A stretch of 64,000 nt of DNA. Origin: Chytriomyces cf. hyalinus JEL632 (lineage: Eukaryota; Chytridiomycota; Chytridiomycetes; Chytridiales; Chytriomycetaceae). The position numbers and the translations under genes are program-made. Shown piece by piece: positions 1-11,748 of this stretch; the first letter of the stretch is position 1, and every line of letters starts with the position of its first letter. The stretch is taken from positions 186,001-250,000 of the forward strand of contig JAIWWG010000049.1 of the NCBI GenBank assembly GCA_025435555.1, read 5' to 3'. The notes under the pieces were generated by a model. That model was not told the DNA's origin and searched no databases. It saw nothing but the letters and a program-made list of their open reading frames with translations.

Positions 1-320
1 ATTCAGCACGAGTGAATCTCGTTCCCTCAAGAGATTGGACTTTTCTTCTTGGAACAAATGCTTGCTCGCTTTCAACTCGGCGACTTGTCGCTCGAGTGAT
101 CGCCGCTCCTAAGCAAGGGGATAATACATGAGAAGGCACCCTCTTCTCACAAGGGATGATCTGAAAACATGTATACCCTGGCGCTGTGCTCGAGGGCGTC
201 GACTGCGGCAGTAAGAATCTGCTCGTGCTGCTGCTCCATCGAGTTCATTTCCTCAAACAAGCTTTGGTTCTCGGCAATGAGTTCTTCGCGCGTCAGATGT
301 TCTTTCGAGTCAGTCTTCAT
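1..320 (-). CDS. Coiled-coil protein, N-terminal part (runs off window start)
   Basis: Start codon at 318-320. Exon 1 (177-320) encodes 48 residues beginning MKTDSKEHLTREELIAENQS. A 68-nt GT-AG intron (109-176) follows, then exon 2 (108 down to the edge) encoding a heptad-like stretch beginning ERRSLERQVAELKAS. Both exons are rich in Glu, Gln, Leu and Lys, as in an alpha-helical coiled coil; no other domain is visible. Splicing keeps the frame. The gene is divergent from the next gene at 456 with 135 bp between start codons. The family is not recognised; a cytoskeletal or flagellar role is only a guess from composition. Confidence 0.6.
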
Positions 321-455
321 TTTTGAAGGAGGTTTGTCAACAACTTGTTTCCAAAAATATAATCAACGCGCGCAGATAAATAAAAGCTGTGAGACAGGCG
401 TCATAAAGGCTTCCACAGCAACCATCCACCATCCTCATCACAAATAAAACATTAA
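321..455. promoter_or_regulatory. Divergent intergenic promoter (coiled-coil gene / F-box-like gene)
   Basis: The 135 bp between the two start codons must carry the promoters and 5' UTRs of both genes. No TATA box is obvious. One of seven very short divergent spacers in this window. Confidence 0.45.
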
Positions 456-1609
456 GATGCAGCCGACACGCGGGGCCGTCGCAATCCCTGAGCAAAAGTC
501 AGTCGCACAATGCGCTTCAAACAACATCACAACACTGCCTTTCCAACTCTCCAGGACATCTCTGTCGTCCCTCCCACAAGAAATCATTGCCCGCATCTTA
601 CTCCACATTCCAATCGACGGATGTTGACTGGGTCAGCATTGAGTCTGTGCTTAGCGAAGCTGATAACTTGGATTCAGTCTTGGAACTTCTGACTCATGAT
701 CAAGCACAGCAGGATTCGAAAGATGCTCTCTTTTGGAAGTCACTTCTCCGTTCTGCGTGTGACTTTGGAGCAGTCAAAATGATTTCGTTCAGACTTGCCG
801 TGGAGGACTCTGGCATTCAACAGACGCGGTTGAAGAAGTCATTTTCGGGCTCATGCGTGGACCCAGTGACAAGTACATGGAAAATTTTAACCTGCTTGCC
901 GCCGACAAAGGATTCAGCCCCTTTGCCGTGGAGAATGCTGAGAACTTTGTTTATAATCCGACTGATTTCTCTGCATCGCCTCTCGCGCAAATCGTTCGAA
1001 CAAACAACAATTTCTTGTCCCACGGGTACGTGCGAGGACTGAATGACATGGCTCTCAGGGAAGAAACTAAATGCCTAGTTCTAATGCTGATATTTTATCA
1101 TGACGCTCAATGGGATCTGGCACAGTTGCGATCCTTCAAGATTTTGTTTCAACTGGACCCAAACATCACCAACGCAGACATGATGACCAGTCTTTTAAGT
1201 CACCAAATTTTACGCGAGGCGCTTTATGCGGAAGATTTATCGCATGCTGCTGAAATTCTGCGCAATGAATCATCTCACTTGCATTTCCACCAAATCGAAC
1301 AAGTGTTTGAGGAAGTGGGAAGCCGCGGGCCCGTTACATCCTGGGTTTTCCTGCTAAAGCACATCCTCTCCCCGGATTTTCAAAAATCGAATTCACATCC
1401 CACAACCACTCTCTACTTGGGTCGCGAAGCGGATATTGAGGTCGATCACAGAATTCATAGTTTCAGGCACGCTCAGGAGCATTTACGCACAGCCGAGCAG
1501 TTACTATGCACTTTGCAAAGTGGTCACAGACGATGCCTGGTTGATGTATGTTCCAGAACACCACTGTAACTACCGATGGCGCCCCAAATTCAGCATTGAG
1601 GAGAAGTGA
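456..1609 (+). pseudogene. F-box-like protein gene with a frame break near 617-620
   Basis: From the ATG at 456 the N-terminus ends in an F-box-like segment (LSSLPQEIIARILLHIPID) resembling the start of the F-box/ankyrin genes at 45.6-48.6 kb. The frame then meets a stop. The continuation lies one base out of frame (region after 620), as if one G of the GG at 617-620 were extra. Downstream, a 65-nt GT-AG intron (759-823) restores a long reading frame, and either a 52-nt intron (about 1437-1488) or a second shift leads to a C-terminus ending SIEEK at the TGA 1607-1609. An AATAAA-like signal follows. Either a real pseudogene or an intact gene with an assembly error; I favour the latter. No ankyrin repeats are clear. 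Confidence 0.5.
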
Positions 1610-1737
1610 AATAAATAATAACTGCGGGGTTCACATTTCCCGTTATTTTTCTGTTCATTTGCTTGCATGACTGGCAGCATCAAGTTGTCTTCCCAGTTTC
1701 CAAACGATTTTATTTTTTCATGTATAAGCAAAGTGTC

Positions 1738-3418
<1,681 letters not shown>

Positions 3419-4172
3419 CTGTTGTGTATTCTGGGATTTTATGCTGAACCAATTTACTGGCCTTCAATATGGGATCCAAGACTGACAGTCATAACAGACT
3501 CGATCGGTGATGGCCTGCACATACATGCTATAGAGCAGGCATTTTCCAAACAAGACTCATCTCCTCTTGTTCTGGAAAGGTGTCTGAGAACCTCGGGTGA
3601 ACCCCAGCCTCCAACTGCTTTGACTGCCTCCCACACAGGAACAGGCTCCCATCTCTCTAATAATCAATCCTACACTGGATTGGCTTACTAGACCATTTGT
3701 AGTCCTCTGGATGCATCCAATACAGAAAGGATAGACCAATATGATAAATGGAAGAAATACTGTAAGAGCAGGGGCACCCGGGAGAGGTGGGGCTGCTACT
3801 AGGAATGCATGTGACCACAGCTTAGGGATGCCTAGATGGAGGGGGGTTATGCTAGAATGACGGTGTAGTTACTCAAAGGAATCATGGGTTACAGCTGAGC
3901 CTCCTGTGTCCATACAGAATTGAGCCGAAACCATAGGTGAAGGCTGTCTGTGTCTGCCTCTTGTTCCTAATCAAAAGAGTGGTCCCTTGCTTGAATCTAT
4001 GCCAGAGTGCTTAGTTTCTTAAGCAAGGTGTCCGCGGTGACTGGAATAGTAATTAATGGGAGCCCAGTAAAGTAATTAATGAGGAGACTAGTAAACTAGT
4101 ACCTGTACTTCAAAGCGAAAACCTCGCCGTTTCCTTTCGTTGTTCAAAAATCCGTCAGAAGGAAAAAGCACG
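3419..4172. other. Intergenic block, no gene recognised
   Basis: About 750 bp between ARP1 and tRNA-Lys. The only longer open frames are about 60-90 codons with no recognisable protein character. No terminal repeats, LTR ends or TSDs were found. It may be decayed transposon sequence, but nothing supports this directly. Confidence 0.4.
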
Positions 4173-4245
4173 CGCCCAACGTGGGGGTCGAACCCACAGC
4201 CTTCAGATTAAGAGTCTGACGCTCTACCGATTGAGCTAGCCAGGC
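4173..4245 (-). tRNA. tRNA-Lys (CTT anticodon)
   Basis: The minus strand folds as a 73-nt tRNA. A 7-bp acceptor stem pairs 4239-4245 with 4174-4180 (with G-T pairs). The D-arm has the A-box pattern TAGCTCAATCGGTAGAGC, the anticodon loop is CTCTTAA with anticodon CTT, and the T-arm is GTGGGTTCGACCCCCAC. No intron. Confidence 0.93.
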
Positions 4246-4352
4246 ACGTATCTTGCGTTTTTTTAATGCCATATTGTAATTATTATTTGGCTGCCTCATG
4301 GTCAAAAGTAGCAAACACTGAAGCAATGATTTTAGTTGTGAGTCATGGTACT

Positions 4353-4412
4353 TCACAGCATACCCATGTCTATCAAACCATCGCCTTGAAGAATCGAATA
4401 GGCTGAATACCA
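4353..4412 (-). pseudogene. Remnant copy of the 3' end of the G-alpha gene
   Basis: About 55 bases here align at roughly three quarters identity to the last coding bases of the G-alpha gene at 4603-4660. Shared runs include CACAGCAT, CCCATGT and AGAAGAATCGA, in the same order, spacing and orientation. It lies just downstream of the intact gene and looks like an old tandem duplicate of its tail. No longer homology is visible, so it is non-functional. Confidence 0.5.
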
Positions 4413-4600
4413 GTTTAAGTAGGTGTTTGAACAATGAAGGAGAGCTGTCATCGCTGTTCTGTTTTGAATTTAGTCATTGTTTGAGAAATGCGATTGGTAC
4501 GGCGGACCGACAGCCTGTTGATCAGACCCCACCCGTTGCGCACGATTCTTTTTTTGGTCTGTCCAGCAATTTGTTTTTTTTTATTACATTGCAGCGATCA

Positions 4601-6210
4601 TCACAGCATGCCCATGTTCATGAGCGCATCACCGAGAAGAATCGAGTTGACTGTACCCAGCACTGAGGAAATCTGAGAGGTGTCTGTAGCCCAGGTGAAA
4701 TAAATGTATATTGACTTTTCGGGATACTTGTTGAGTTCGGTGATTCTGTTTGAGAAGTACGCGGTGCCTTCTTCGTACGAGTTTTGGCCTGTAGGATGGC
4801 GTAGCAGGCGCGTGATAAATCAGTGAGACAGGCAGTTTAAAGCAAATGATTTTTCGAAGCAACAACACGCACCCGTGAAGGTGGGAAAGTACTTTGAAAT
4901 GGGCGACTTGGCCAACTTCTCGTTGAAAATGTCGATTTTGTTCATGAAGACAATCATGGAAGTGGCCTTGAACATGGGATGGTTGCATATCGACGCAAAG
5001 AGATTCATGTTTTCGACCACTGCGAAAAGAAGGGCGAATCAGTACATCAGTACGTCTCACTCTGCAACTGCAACAAGCGAGCAGCAGTTATTTGCCTCAC
5101 TTCTATTCATACTCTCATCCTCCATACACACTTGATCGTATGAACTGATTGCAATTAAGAAAATGATGGCCTTCACATCTTGGAAATACGGCGCCCATTT
5201 CTTACGCTCTGACCGCTGTCCCCCCACATCGTACACACGAAGGGTAGTTTTCGAGTTGACTTTGAAATTGCTCTCAGTCACAGTCGTTGTCATGATTCGC
5301 GCTTTTAAGATATCCATCTCCGACGGCATAAATCCAGGGCCCAAGAATTTTGCTGCGTCACTCAAAAAGCTGCAATGTCGACGAGTTGAGTTATCTTCCA
5401 TTCAAAATGTCCACACTCAACTAAGCGCAGCAGTCCATCAGCTGGTACTCGTTACTCCTAGAATAGCAGTACTGCACACCGGTATCGCTCCAAAAATACT
5501 TGATTGCCTCCAAGATGGACGCGTTCAAATCCAGTCCAAAAAGCATCCGCTCGCTCGCTTTCAAAATCGTAATCTCTGGTGGATATGGCTGGTTCTCTGA
5601 ACCTCCTAGCTCTTCATACATCCGTTCTGCTGCCCTGGAAATGTGGTCATCCGCTCTGGCAATTGCTCCCTCCTCCTTGACGCTCTTTTTTGAAGTTTCC
5701 GTATCGTCACCTTTTAAAGACCGAATACCCCGTGGGAGACTTTGAGACATGAGTATTGATTCGGTCGATTTATCGAAAGGTACAAGCGGCATGGGGGAAA
5801 GACTCGCATGCACATTCGAGATTTCATGGTCACTGTCAGGTTTGAAGCCGTACGGGATTCTGAGAGCATCCATGGCGTTAATAAGTGTCTCAACACACGT
5901 AATGATGTTTGAAATGATGGCGGCTCTGTAATTTGCGATCTCAGCAGGTGTGAAGCCAGCTCCGTTCATCAGCTTCATTTGTTTGAGGACTGTTGATTTT
6001 CCGCTTTCTCCCGCGCCTGATTCCAAGTCAGCATGAGCCAGCTCTGACAGCACCGAAAGGAAAAAGAGACGTACCTAACAGAAGCAGCTTCACAATAAAG
6101 CTCTCGCTTTTGCCGGCCTCGGTTTCTTCGATTCGGAGTTGTTTGTCGATTTCGCGACTTTGGGCCGTACGCGCCTTTTCCTCCGGGGACAGGTCGCCTC
6201 CAGAGCACAT
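4601..6210 (-). CDS. Heterotrimeric G-protein alpha subunit with an enlarged helical domain
   Basis: Five exons: 6075-6210, 5422-6016, 5101-5369, 4873-5019, 4601-4788; introns 52-84 nt. The product is 444 residues, about 90 more than a typical G-alpha. Seen: P-loop GAGESGKST (46-54), switch I arginine in ARIMTTTV, switch II DVGGQRSERKKW, NKID for guanine specificity, and TWATDT in place of the usual TCAT box. The excess is a Ser/Asp/Lys-rich insertion of about 70 residues (about 104-175) in the helical domain. Yeast Gpa1 also carries a helical-domain insert. The protein starts MCSGG, so the usual myristoylated Gly2 is absent while a palmitoylatable Cys remains. It would relay receptor signals at the plasma membrane. 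Divergent from NHX. Confidence 0.92.
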
Positions 6211-6320
6211 GTTATGTGGTGCTGACGCCAACGTGTTTTTGTGCAAGAAGGATTTACACTCGTGTTGGTTGTCGTGAAATCTGGAGCAAATGTACATCTG
6301 ACACCAGTCAACACAAACAA
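6211..6320. promoter_or_regulatory. Divergent promoter region (G-alpha / NHX)
   Basis: 110 bp between the start codons of the G-alpha gene (minus) and the exchanger gene (plus). No clear TATA box. Confidence 0.45.
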
Positions 6321-8900
6321 ATGGACGAAGGAGACACACAGCCACCCCCCTCACCTTCTCCATCGCCATTCCCGAGCGCTGGATCAGGCGAGAAGGAGGT
6401 TGTTCTCACGAGCTGGTTTGTGCCAGTTTATTGAAATGGGACCTGATCGTGCGTTTTCCCACCCGCGACTCTCTCTTTCCCCGATCCACACAACTTTTCT
6501 ACATTATTAAGGGCAGTTCTGATTCTTGTTTCTCTGCTGCTCACATCTCTCTCGGTGTCGTATTTGCTTGAGCGGCGCAGAGTTCGGCGAATATTCATGC
6601 ACGAATCAATTGTGGCCATTGCGATGGGCACACTGGTTGGACTTGTCGTAAGGCTGTATGGAAATAGTGAGCTGAAGAGCATGATGTCGTTCGACCACAG
6701 GTGCTTGGCTCATGGTCCAGTTCGAAGGTGCTTGGCATTGACTCTCTTCTGTGTTGGATACTTTTTCAATCTGCTGCTGCCGCCAATCATTCTCAACTCG
6801 GGCTATGACTTGAAGCCGGTTTGCTCCTCAGAGTACTTATCCGGGTCTCTGTTGTTGACCTTTTTCGCGTACAGAAAAGCTTCTTTCGAAATTTCGGATC
6901 GATTCTCACGTTTGCGTTCCTCGGCACCCTAATAGGAAGCTTTGTGATTGGGTGAGGCTTGTTGCATGTCTGTACTGATGCTTGTGACTTGGCTGATGCG
7001 GGGCGTGTCTTCAGAGTGTTGCTGTACCTTGTCTCGGTCCTGCGACTCACGATCCCACTCACGTTCTTGGACTGTATGATTTTCGGGTCACTGCTCAGCT
7101 CGACAGATCCCGTCACCATCATTGCAATATTCAACCAGCTTAAAGTGGACCGGATCTGTTTGCCGTCGTTTTTGGAGAGAGCTTGTTGAACGATGCAGTC
7201 GCAACTGTTTTATTCACGTGAGCCGTTATTTTCACTGAGTTGTTTTGTGCACCGGTTCTGACAGTGCGTTTTTTTTTGACGGTAAAGAACATTGCTCAAG
7301 TTCACTGACCAGGAAGCATCGCTGGCGTCCGTTTTAGCGGGGACGACGTCCTTCATCACTGTCTTTAGCGGATCAGTCCTCATCGGTACTCTGATTGCTC
7401 TCATCACTTCGCTGATCCTCAAGCACTCGCATCTCCACAAACACCCTGCGCTCGAATCGTGTATCATCACTCTCCTCGCATACAGCTCGTATCTTCTGAG
7501 CAACAGTATCCATCTGAGCGGAATCGTTAGCTTGCTTTTCGCAAGCATTGTCATGAAACATTACGTATACAACAACATGAGCGTTCGAACACGGCGAACG
7601 ACAAAATACATGTTTCGCGTGTTGAGTCAGTTGAGCGAGAATTTTATTTTCATGTACCTTGACGTCACGCTGTTTGCAAAAGCCGGTCTTGTTTTCAGCC
7701 CGGGTTGACTTTTTTCGCAATCGTGAGCCACAGTTTTCTGCTGTTCCTTTTTTTTCCTTTGGTCCATCAAATTATTCCTCACCATTATTGTATCGCACCA
7801 AACTCAAGCTTATTGTCATGGTCTCACGATACGCATCCACGATTCCCGTCAGCACGATGCTAAACCGATTAAACCCGCTTCCAAACGGCCAACTACTTAT
7901 CCCGACCAACCATCAATGCATTCTGTGGTGGGCAGGCTTACGGGGTGCCATTGCGTTCGCCCTTTCCTTTGAAATGGATGCAAGCGCGAGTGCTCCTGCT
8001 ATTCGAACAACAACCCTCATTGTGTGCGTCGTAAGTATCGTGGGATTAGGCGGGACCGAGGTACTTGCGATTGAGGAGTTGGGCGTGCGCACAGGTGCAG
8101 TTGAAGAGGATGAAGATGCGAGTTCTGGGGATGAAGAAAATGACTGGGATGATGAGATTGCGCTTGTTCAAGGACGCGGGCGGAGACTTGGGAGCGACGC
8201 TTCAGGGGTTGGTGGAAAGGTTCCTGTGGGGCTGAGTGCGAATGGGAGAGTGAGGGCAGTGAGTGAAGATGCGATGCGCGTTGGTGGGTTTGACGTTCGC
8301 GGGAGTGGAAACAGTTGGCAGCGGATGCGCAGTGATCATTCACTTATGGACGGCGAGAATGACGACGAGTTAAGTCAACGGATGGTTGCAGACGATCACT
8401 GGTTCATTGGATTTGGCAATCGATGGATGAAACCCCTGTTCACACGATCTAGGGTTTCGCGGAGGGTTCAACACAGTCCAGGTATAGCGGGCCGGGACTC
8501 GCCCAGCCGCCTGGGGTTGTTGGAAACTGGGAGGCTCCGGATGGACGATCGCAGTTCATTGGACGCGTCGTGCTCGTATACGTTTTCATCAAAATCCAAT
8601 GCGCCATCTCATTCTCAGCCATCGAAAATCGTGGTTGAAATTGCAGCATGGCCGAGTTCTTCCTCGTCCTCTTCAGCGCCGCTTGTACCCAGCCAAACAA
8701 AGTCCCCGATCCGGGCGACTTCGCGCACAAGGAAGGCGGTCAAATCTAACTCTGAATCGTCAGCAGTGTCCAGTCTCACAGCAAATGCCTGGAAGAATTT
8801 GATTTCACAGTCAAGTCCGAGCTATGACGATGGAGAGGAGCAGTACATGGGTGTAAATGGGAAGTCTTGGAGTCGAAAGAACAACGACGATTCGGACTGA
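6321..8900 (+). CDS. NHX1: Na+/H+ exchanger, endosomal NHX1/NHE6-9 type (two frame breaks)
   Basis: Start at 6321. Exon 1 (6321-6415) joins 6512 by a 96-nt intron to give TSWAVLILVSLLLTS, the first membrane segment seen in fungal NHX1. Later landmarks: FFNLLLPPIILNSGY, the CPA1 core SSTDPVTIIAIFNQLKVD, FGESLLNDAVATVLF, LSENFIFMYLDVTLF and WAGLRGAIAFAL. Introns seen: 6819-6874, 6952-7013, about 7209-7287, 7723-7808. The boundary near 6700-6770 is unresolved. The frame slips by one base near 7149 (CC where CCC is expected) and near 7700 (CCC for CCCC). A long acidic/Ser-rich cytoplasmic tail follows, with a WMKPLFTRS segment as in NHX1/NHE6. Exchanges Na+/K+ for H+ across endosomal membranes. 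Identity is strong; the frame breaks look like sequence errors. Confidence 0.85.
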
Positions 8901-9317
8901 TTGAATATACGCGCATTTGTTGGCCGGCTTCAAATATAAACCCACATTCAGATGCAGAACTTATGCACATGTACCACACACAAATGCAGTTACAACATAT
9001 GAGACTCGTATGCTTGCATTAGAAGCAGACTTTGCTGGATATTGTCGGCCACAGCCAAGTGATTGCAGGGCGAAGCATCCACACAATTTATTCACACCAT
9101 GCTTAAAAATTTTATATTACTCTACGAGTGGCGCAGAACCCTTTGGCTGCGGCGCGTTATTCAGGACTAACGGCGACAGTCTGGGTTTTCTCTACATCAG
9201 TTGTGAATGAAAGTCTGTTCTCTGGTAATTCATTCCCATCCACATCCTCTGTAACCCAACACAAAAAAAGACACCAAATGCATGCAAGCTTCCAAGCCTC
9301 ACCAGAATTTGATCAAG
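8901..9317. other. Intergenic, no gene seen
   Basis: About 420 bp between the NHX stop and the fungalysin A promoter block. Short open frames only; no repeat, RNA gene or motif recognised. Confidence 0.5.
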
Positions 9318-9372
9318 TCAACTGACCAACGCATGACCGCCATCTTTGCCACCCAAAGGTATAAATAAACGA
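9318..9372 (+). promoter_or_regulatory. Fungalysin A promoter block with TATA box
   Basis: Contains ACTGACCAACGCATGACC, then GCCACCC, then GGTATAAATAAACG, about 55-110 bp upstream of the ATG at 9428. The same ordered elements precede copies B and C although the surrounding flanks differ, so this is probably the functional core promoter and an upstream site of the family. Confidence 0.7.
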
Positions 9373-9427
9373 TCAAATGTGAGGCTCTTCCCCCACAACT
9401 CTCAGCGACAGCGACAAACCCACTTCT

Positions 9428-11748
9428 ATGCACAACCCAGCCTTCTTCCTCGGTCTCTTGGCCATCTGCGCCAACGCCATCCCTCTCTTTGCGAGAGATG
9501 ATGTCAAGCTCCCCGGATTCCACCAACCCGAGGCCGTTCCAATTGACTTGAGCATCAACTTCCCAACAATCTCTGTGCGCGATGGATCCAACATTGATGC
9601 CATTTCTGCCGCTGCTCGTGATGCGCTTGCTGCCAGCTTGAAGATCAGCACGGATCAAATCAAAGTCTCGTTCGCGTGAGTTTGATTCTTTGTGATTGAA
9701 ATCTCGTTTCCAAACACATGTTTAATCCGCATCCTGCAGCCACACTTCCACCAACGGCGGAACCCACCACGTCCACTTTGTTCAACTCGTTGATGGCATT
9801 GAAGTCACAAACGGAGTTGCCAACGTCAACTTGACCCCAGATGGAAAGCCATACTCTGTCTACTCCAGCTTTGTTCCAACGACCACCACTTCTTCGTTTG
9901 CTGCGTCTGCCAAGTCCGCTGGAATCTCTGTGGATGTTGCCGTGCTCAAGTTTGCGCAGTCCAAGGGACTTGCGACTGCTGACCGACTGACGGTGAAGCA
10001 GGATGGTGCCAAGTATGTTGTTTCTGGTGCGCCATTTGCCAACCAAGACATCCAAGCGTCCAAGAAGATTTACCAGAAGGGAAGCACTTTGATTCCATGC
10101 TGGGACCTGAGTGTTGATCTTGGTTACACCTGGTGAGTTGACCATTGTAGCTCAAGTTCCACAGCGTTCTGACATTCCTTCATTTGCTTACAACAGGTTG
10201 AACGCGTTTGTGTCGATCGCTACAGGAGAGATTGTCGGAGTGAGCGACTGGTCCTCTGACTTTTCCGACGCGTCGTACCTCGCTGTCGACCCACACAACC
10301 AGGCACCAACCAACTCCCAGCTTGTCACCCTCAAGAACCCATGGAACTTGAACGCTTCCCCCAACGGCTGGCATGTGATCAAGGGAACTGAAAGAAAAGA
10401 TCTTTACGGAAACAATGTTGCCGCTGCTTCCAACCCCAACGGCGGCAGCAGTCAAACCAATTCTCAAGTGTTGGCTCTTTCCCGACCATCAAGCAGCTCG
10501 TTGACATTCAGCTACCAGCTTGACCAGTCTAAGGATGCCATGAACGCAGTCAACATCAATGGTGCTGTCACCAACATGTTCGTCGCCTCCAATATCATCC
10601 ACGACTTCTTCTACAACTACGGATTCACCGAAAACGCGGCCAACTTCCAGTTTGACAACTTGGGCAAGGGTGGTCTCGAAGGAGACGGTGTCATTGCGAC
10701 TTGCCAGGACAGATACAACACTGACACCTCGTCAAGAAACAATGCCAACTTCTTGACCCCAGCTGATGGAACCAGTGGTCGCATGCGCATGTATGTCTTT
10801 GACATCACCAACCCAACGCGTGACGGTGCGTACGACAACGGTATTGTGTACCATGAAATGGGTCACGGTCTCTCGAACCGATTGACTGGTGGAGGTAGCA
10901 ACCCCAACTGTCTGTCCAGCAGTCAATCTGGAGGAATGGGTGAAGGATGGTCTGACTTGTGGGCTGTTCTATTGACTGCACCGGCCACGGCAACGCGCAA
11001 CACCGACATTGACATGGGACGATACGTCCTTGGAGGAGACAAGGGTATCCGCACTTACCCTTACTCCACCAGTTTGACCACCAACCCACACAAGTACGCT
11101 GAGCTCAAGAGCACCAGTGAGGTGCACGATGTGGGTGAAATCTGGTGCACCATGCTCTACGAGGTCCTCTGGAACATGGTGGATGTTTCAGGATGGTTGA
11201 ACCCCGCCGATCTGACCACCGGAAAGGACTCCGGAAAGGGAAATGCCGACTTTGCCAGTGTTGTGATCCAAGGAATGAAGAACCAGCCATGCAGTCCCAC
11301 CTTCATCCAGGCAAGAGACGCCATCCTTGCCGCCGATAAGACCATGTTTGGTGGAAAGTACAACTGCGCCATCTGGAAAGGATTCGCCAAGAGAGGATTG
11401 GGAGTCAACGCTGCGGGAAGCCCATACACAAACAACGCTGACATCCCTGCTGCATGCAGTGGTACCGTTGCTACTACCACCTCCAAGGCACCCGCGACCT
11501 CCACTGTGGCACCAACCTCCACCGTGGCCCCAACCACTAAGGCCTCCACCACTGCGGTTGCAACGACCAAGACCACCACTGCCGCTTCCACCTGCGCGCA
11601 CAGCATCTGCACGTCTGGAGTGAAGCTCACCTCCACCTGTAACACATGTGTTGCCAAGATTTGCGCTGCCGACTCATACTGCTGCAGCACTTCCTGGGAC
11701 AGCATCTGTGTTGGTGAAGTTGCCAGTATCTGTAACCAAACCTGTTGA
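9428..11748 (+). CDS. Secreted M36 fungalysin metallopeptidase, copy A, with C-terminal Cys-rich domain
   Basis: Exons 9428-9675, 9740-10132, 10197-11748 give 730 residues. A signal peptide (about 1-18) precedes an FTP-type propeptide (about 45-210) and the catalytic domain. The zinc site is H433-E-M-G-H437 with the third ligand E463 in GMGEGWSD; the neighbouring SNRLTGGGSNPNCL is typical of M36. After a Thr/Ala/Pro-rich linker (about 625-675, probably O-glycosylated) comes a 51-residue domain with ten cysteines (680-730; CAHSIC...YCC...WDSIC...NQTC). Fungalysins degrade extracellular proteins such as keratin and elastin and are expanded in some chytrids. Coding sequence and introns are nearly identical to copy C at 24103-26423. 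AATAAA lies about 140 bp after the stop. Confidence 0.95.

Noticed and set aside
3422-3691. 89-codon open frame
   Set aside because: No protein-like composition, no introns or promoter, overlapped by antisense frames of similar length.
11157-11705. 182-codon minus-strand frame
   Set aside because: Antisense shadow of fungalysin A; the identical frame appears opposite copy C, as expected for a shadow.
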